Source: Christensenella sp. UBA1214 (GTDB taxonomy: Bacteria; Bacillota; Clostridia; Christensenellales; CAG-138). From it: DNA of 7,131 nucleotides. Positions 5,285 through 7,131 of the stretch are shown here, piece after piece. Both the position numbers and the translations under genes were made by a program. The DNA is taken from assembly GCA_002309375.1 (NCBI GenBank), contig DBXK01000008.1:27051-34181 (forward strand), read 5' to 3'. How positions within the stretch are numbered: position 1 is the stretch's first letter; every line of letters starts with the position of its first letter. The notes under the pieces are model-generated. The model did not search any database. It was not told the origin of the DNA and was given only the letters and a program-made list of their open reading frames with translations.

Positions 5285-6325
5285 ATGAAAACGGAACTTT
5301 TTAACGCAAAAACGCAGAAGGAGAACGGGACCGGGGTCGCCGGGCGGGTCATCCGCGCCGGAGGGCTCGTCGTGTTCCCGACGGAGACCGTTTACGGCCT
5401 CGGCGCAAACGGGCTGGACGGCGAAGCGGTCAATAGAATATTCGAAGCGAAGGGCCGCCCGAACGACAATCCGCTGATCCTCCACATTGCAAAAAAGAGC
5501 GACGTCAAGCCCCTCTGGAAGCATGTTCCGGATATCGCAAGGACGCTTATGGATGCGTTCTGGCCCGGTCCGCTGACGCTCATTTATTTAAAGAGCGATC
5601 TCGTTCCGGATGAAGTTACCGCCGGGCTCGATACCGTCGCTGTGCGCATGCCGGAGCACAAGACCGCCCTCGCCCTCATCCGCGCCGCCGGCGTTCCGAT
5701 CGCCGCACCGAGCGCGAACCTCTCCGGCAAGCCGAGCCCGACCAATATCGACCACGTGCTGGAGGATATGGACGGCCGCGCGGACGTCATCATCGACGGC
5801 GGTCCCTGCGCGGTCGGCGTTGAATCGACGGTATTATCCCTCGTCGGCCAGCCGACCATACTGCGTCCCGGCGGCATCACAAAGGAGATGCTCGAGGGCG
5901 TGATCGGCTCCGTTAAGGTCGCGAACGCGGTGCTGCATCCGCTCGGCGAAGGTGAGACCGCTGCTTCGCCCGGCATGAAATACCGCCACTATGCCCCGGA
6001 CTGCGATGTTATCGTTGCGCAGGGCAGCCCGCGTTCGGCCGCCGCGATCATCAACCGCGAGTATGCAAAAGCGGAGCTCGAGGGCAAAAACTGCATGATT
6101 TTCGCGACAGAACAGACAAAGAGCTATTATAAAGGCAAAAAATATGTTATAATCGGGGACAGGGATCTTCCCGGCACGCTCTGCGCCTCCCTTTTCGCGG
6201 CGCTGAGGGATGAATCCGAAGGAACGGACGTCATCTTCGCCGAAGCGATCCCGGCCGAAAGGCAGGGCCTTGCCTATATGAACAGGCTCCTGCGCGCCTC
6301 CGGCTTCACCGTCCTGACCGACTGA
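5285..6325 (+). CDS. sua5: L-threonylcarbamoyladenylate synthase (Sua5/YwlC/TsaC type)
   Basis: A 346-aa, two-domain Sua5-type enzyme that makes threonylcarbamoyl-AMP from threonine, bicarbonate and ATP. This is the first step of the t6A37 modification in ANN-decoding tRNAs, in the cytoplasm. The YrdC domain covers about 12-210: FPTETVYGLGANGLD (31-45), KGRPNDNPLILHI (56-68), FWPGPLT (92-98), RMPEH (121-125), PSANLSGKPSPT (142-153), GVESTVLSL (178-186) and LRPGGIT (193-199). The linker SPGMKYRHYAPD (228-239) leads to the C-terminal Sua5 domain (about 240-346). A stop codon two codons upstream of ATG rules out extension. No clear Shine-Dalgarno sequence precedes the ATG (GATAAATAACCG). It is the first gene of a plus-strand unit, divergent from the sigma operon, with rpiB and upp following. 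Annotation pipelines may call it tsaC or ywlC. Confidence 0.96.
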   Translation: MKTELFNAKTQKENGTGVAGRVIRAGGLVVFPTETVYGLGANGLDGEAVNRIFEAKGRPNDNPLILHIAKKSDVKPLWKHVPDIARTLMDAFWPGPLTLIYLKSDLVPDEVTAGLDTVAVRMPEHKTALALIRAAGVPIAAPSANLSGKPSPTNIDHVLEDMDGRADVIIDGGPCAVGVESTVLSLVGQPTILRPGGITKEMLEGVIGSVKVANAVLHPLGEGETAASPGMKYRHYAPDCDVIVAQGSPRSAAAIINREYAKAELEGKNCMIFATEQTKSYYKGKKYVIIGDRDLPGTLCASLFAALRDESEGTDVIFAEAIPAERQGLAYMNRLLRASGFTVLTD

Positions 6326-6338
6326 AGAGCAAAAACTA

Positions 6339-6356
6339 CCGGCGGATACCTGCCGG
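6339..6356 (+). other. Intergenic hairpin between sua5 and rpiB
   Basis: CCGGCGG (6339-6345) pairs with CTGCCGG (6350-6356), including one G-U pair, around a 4-nt loop. There is no T-tract, and the rpiB ribosome binding site follows at once. It is therefore more likely to affect RNA stability or ribosome access than to terminate transcription. It may be fortuitous. Confidence 0.35.
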
Positions 6357-6363
6357 AAAGGAG
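6357..6363 (+). promoter_or_regulatory. Ribosome binding site deciding the rpiB start
   Basis: AAAGGAG ends 3 bases before ATG 6367 and 6 bases before ATG 6370. The longer spacing is the normal one, and it makes the protein begin MKIAIASDHGG as is usual for RpiB, so 6370 is preferred. Confidence 0.7.
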
Positions 6364-6369
6364 AATATG

Positions 6370-6840
6370 ATGAAAATCGCGATCGCTTCCGACCACGGCG
6401 GATTTGAACTCAAGCAGCATCTGATCGCCTATCTTGCCGAGCTCGGGCATGAATTCACCGATTTCGGCTGTTACAGCCCCGAAAGCATGGATTATCCGGA
6501 CGTCGCCTTTCCTGCTGCCGAAGCCGTTGCGCGCGGGGAATTCGACCGCGGAGTTCTGATCTGCGGCACTGGCGTCGGCGTTTCGATCTGCGCCAACAAG
6601 GTCCCGGGCATCCGCTGCGCGCTCTGCAGCGATATTCTCACGGCGGAGCTGACAAGACAGCATAACGACAGCAACATGCTCGCGATGGGCGGGCGCATCA
6701 TCGGCGTCGAGACCGCGAAGGCGATCCTCCGCACCTGGCTCGGCACCGATTATCTCGGCGGCAGGCATGCGCGCCGCGTCGGGAAGATCGGCAAATACGA
6801 AGAGGGCCGGTCCCTTCCGGCCGAAACCGAAGCAGAATAA
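6370..6840 (+). CDS. rpiB: Ribose-5-phosphate isomerase B
   Basis: A 156-aa RpiB/LacAB-family enzyme that interconverts ribose 5-phosphate and ribulose 5-phosphate in the non-oxidative pentose phosphate pathway. Diagnostic motifs are ASDHGGFELK (6-15, with Asp8-His9), DYPDVA (41-46), LICGTGVGVSICANK (63-77, catalytic Cys65), RQHNDSNMLAMGGR (96-109, His98) and GGRHARRV (130-137). Cys65 and His98 correspond to the catalytic Cys and His of E. coli RpiB. The length is normal for the family. An ATG one codon earlier (6367) would add a single Met, but it sits too close to the ribosome binding site. It begins 44 bp after sua5 and ends 28 bp before upp, with no terminator seen between them, so co-transcription is likely. 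It could supply ribose 5-phosphate for PRPP, the co-substrate of Upp. Close homologues include allose- and galactose-6-phosphate isomerases, but the context favours RpiB. Confidence 0.96.
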   Translation: MKIAIASDHGGFELKQHLIAYLAELGHEFTDFGCYSPESMDYPDVAFPAAEAVARGEFDRGVLICGTGVGVSICANKVPGIRCALCSDILTAELTRQHNDSNMLAMGGRIIGVETAKAILRTWLGTDYLGGRHARRVGKIGKYEEGRSLPAETEAE

Positions 6841-6868
6841 AAACAAACGCATATTTCAGGGGGTAATT

Positions 6869-7131
6869 ATGGAAAGCTACATGGAAAACGTCGTCGTCAT
6901 CGACCATCCTCTCGTTCAGCACAAGCTCACCCTTCTGCGCAACCGCAACACGGGCACGAAGGATTTCCGCATGCTCCTCAAGGAGCTGTCGACGCTCATG
7001 GCCTATGAGGTCACCCGCGACCTTCCGATGGAGGAGATCGAGATCAAAACGCCCGTCGCTCCGATGCGTTCCCGCGTCCTCGCCGGAAGAAAGCTCGGTA
7101 TCGTCCCGATCCTCCGCGCCGGCCTCGGCAT
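6869..7131 (+). CDS. upp: Uracil phosphoribosyltransferase, N-terminal part (3' end outside window)
   Basis: The first 87 codons are present. The start at ATG 6869 has AGGGGG five bases upstream. A second in-frame ATG at 6881 would give MENVVVIDHPL but lacks a well-placed ribosome binding site. The sequence MENVVVIDHPLVQHKLTLLR, then TGTKDFRMLLKELS, LMAYEVTRDLP and GIVPILRAGLGM is characteristic of Upp. Upp converts uracil and PRPP to UMP in pyrimidine salvage. The PRPP-binding loop and the C-terminal uracil site lie beyond the window, so completeness is unknown. The gene follows rpiB closely in the same orientation, a pairing seen in Firmicutes where ywlF (rpiB) and upp are near neighbours. 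Confidence 0.95.
   Translation, partial: MESYMENVVVIDHPLVQHKLTLLRNRNTGTKDFRMLLKELSTLMAYEVTRDLPMEEIEIKTPVAPMRSRVLAGRKLGIVPILRAGLG

Noticed and set aside
5204..5524. Minus-strand reading frame across the sua5 promoter and start
   Set aside because: It overlaps a secure sua5 coding region and promoter and has no ribosome binding site or family motif.

Overview
The window looks like chromosomal DNA of a fairly GC-rich Firmicute, most likely an uncultured gut-type Clostridia lineage (Oscillospirales/Christensenellales-like). This is an inference from the aconitase-family hydratase, the sua5-rpiB-upp gene order, the sigma-A-type promoters, the AGGAGG-type ribosome binding sites and the high-GC clostridial codon use. 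No rRNA, tRNA or phylogenetic marker is present to fix the taxon.

Layout. (1) 1-362, minus: the 5' part of an aconitase-superfamily hydratase, with a likely promoter at 433-461. (2) 521-5033, minus: one apparent transcription unit. It starts at a near-perfect sigma-A promoter (TTGACC-N17-TATAAT, 5005-5033) and runs through an ECF-type sigma factor, a single-pass membrane protein overlapping it by one base, serpin lipoprotein 2, a 296-bp hairpin-rich MITE-like element, serpin lipoprotein 1 and a strong intrinsic terminator (521-552). (3) 5034-5284: a divergent intergenic region with a GC-rich inverted repeat, an AT-rich tract and a plus-strand extended -10 promoter. (4) 5285-7131, plus: sua5/tsaC (tRNA t6A synthesis), rpiB (ribose-5-phosphate isomerase B) and the 5' part of upp (uracil salvage). 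The last two genes link ribose phosphate and PRPP-dependent nucleotide salvage.

The unusual part is the minus-strand unit. A sigma factor and its probable membrane-bound regulator are encoded with two paralogous, surface-anchored, probably inhibitory serpins. The simplest reading is an envelope module that senses and neutralises extracellular serine proteases of host or neighbour origin. The anti-sigma role and any feedback between serpins and sigma activation are inference. The two serpins share a scaffold but differ in the reactive-centre loop, which suggests divergence in protease specificity after tandem duplication. The MITE-like element between them is built of many micro-hairpins spaced by AATTCAT and may uncouple or tune expression of the distal serpin.
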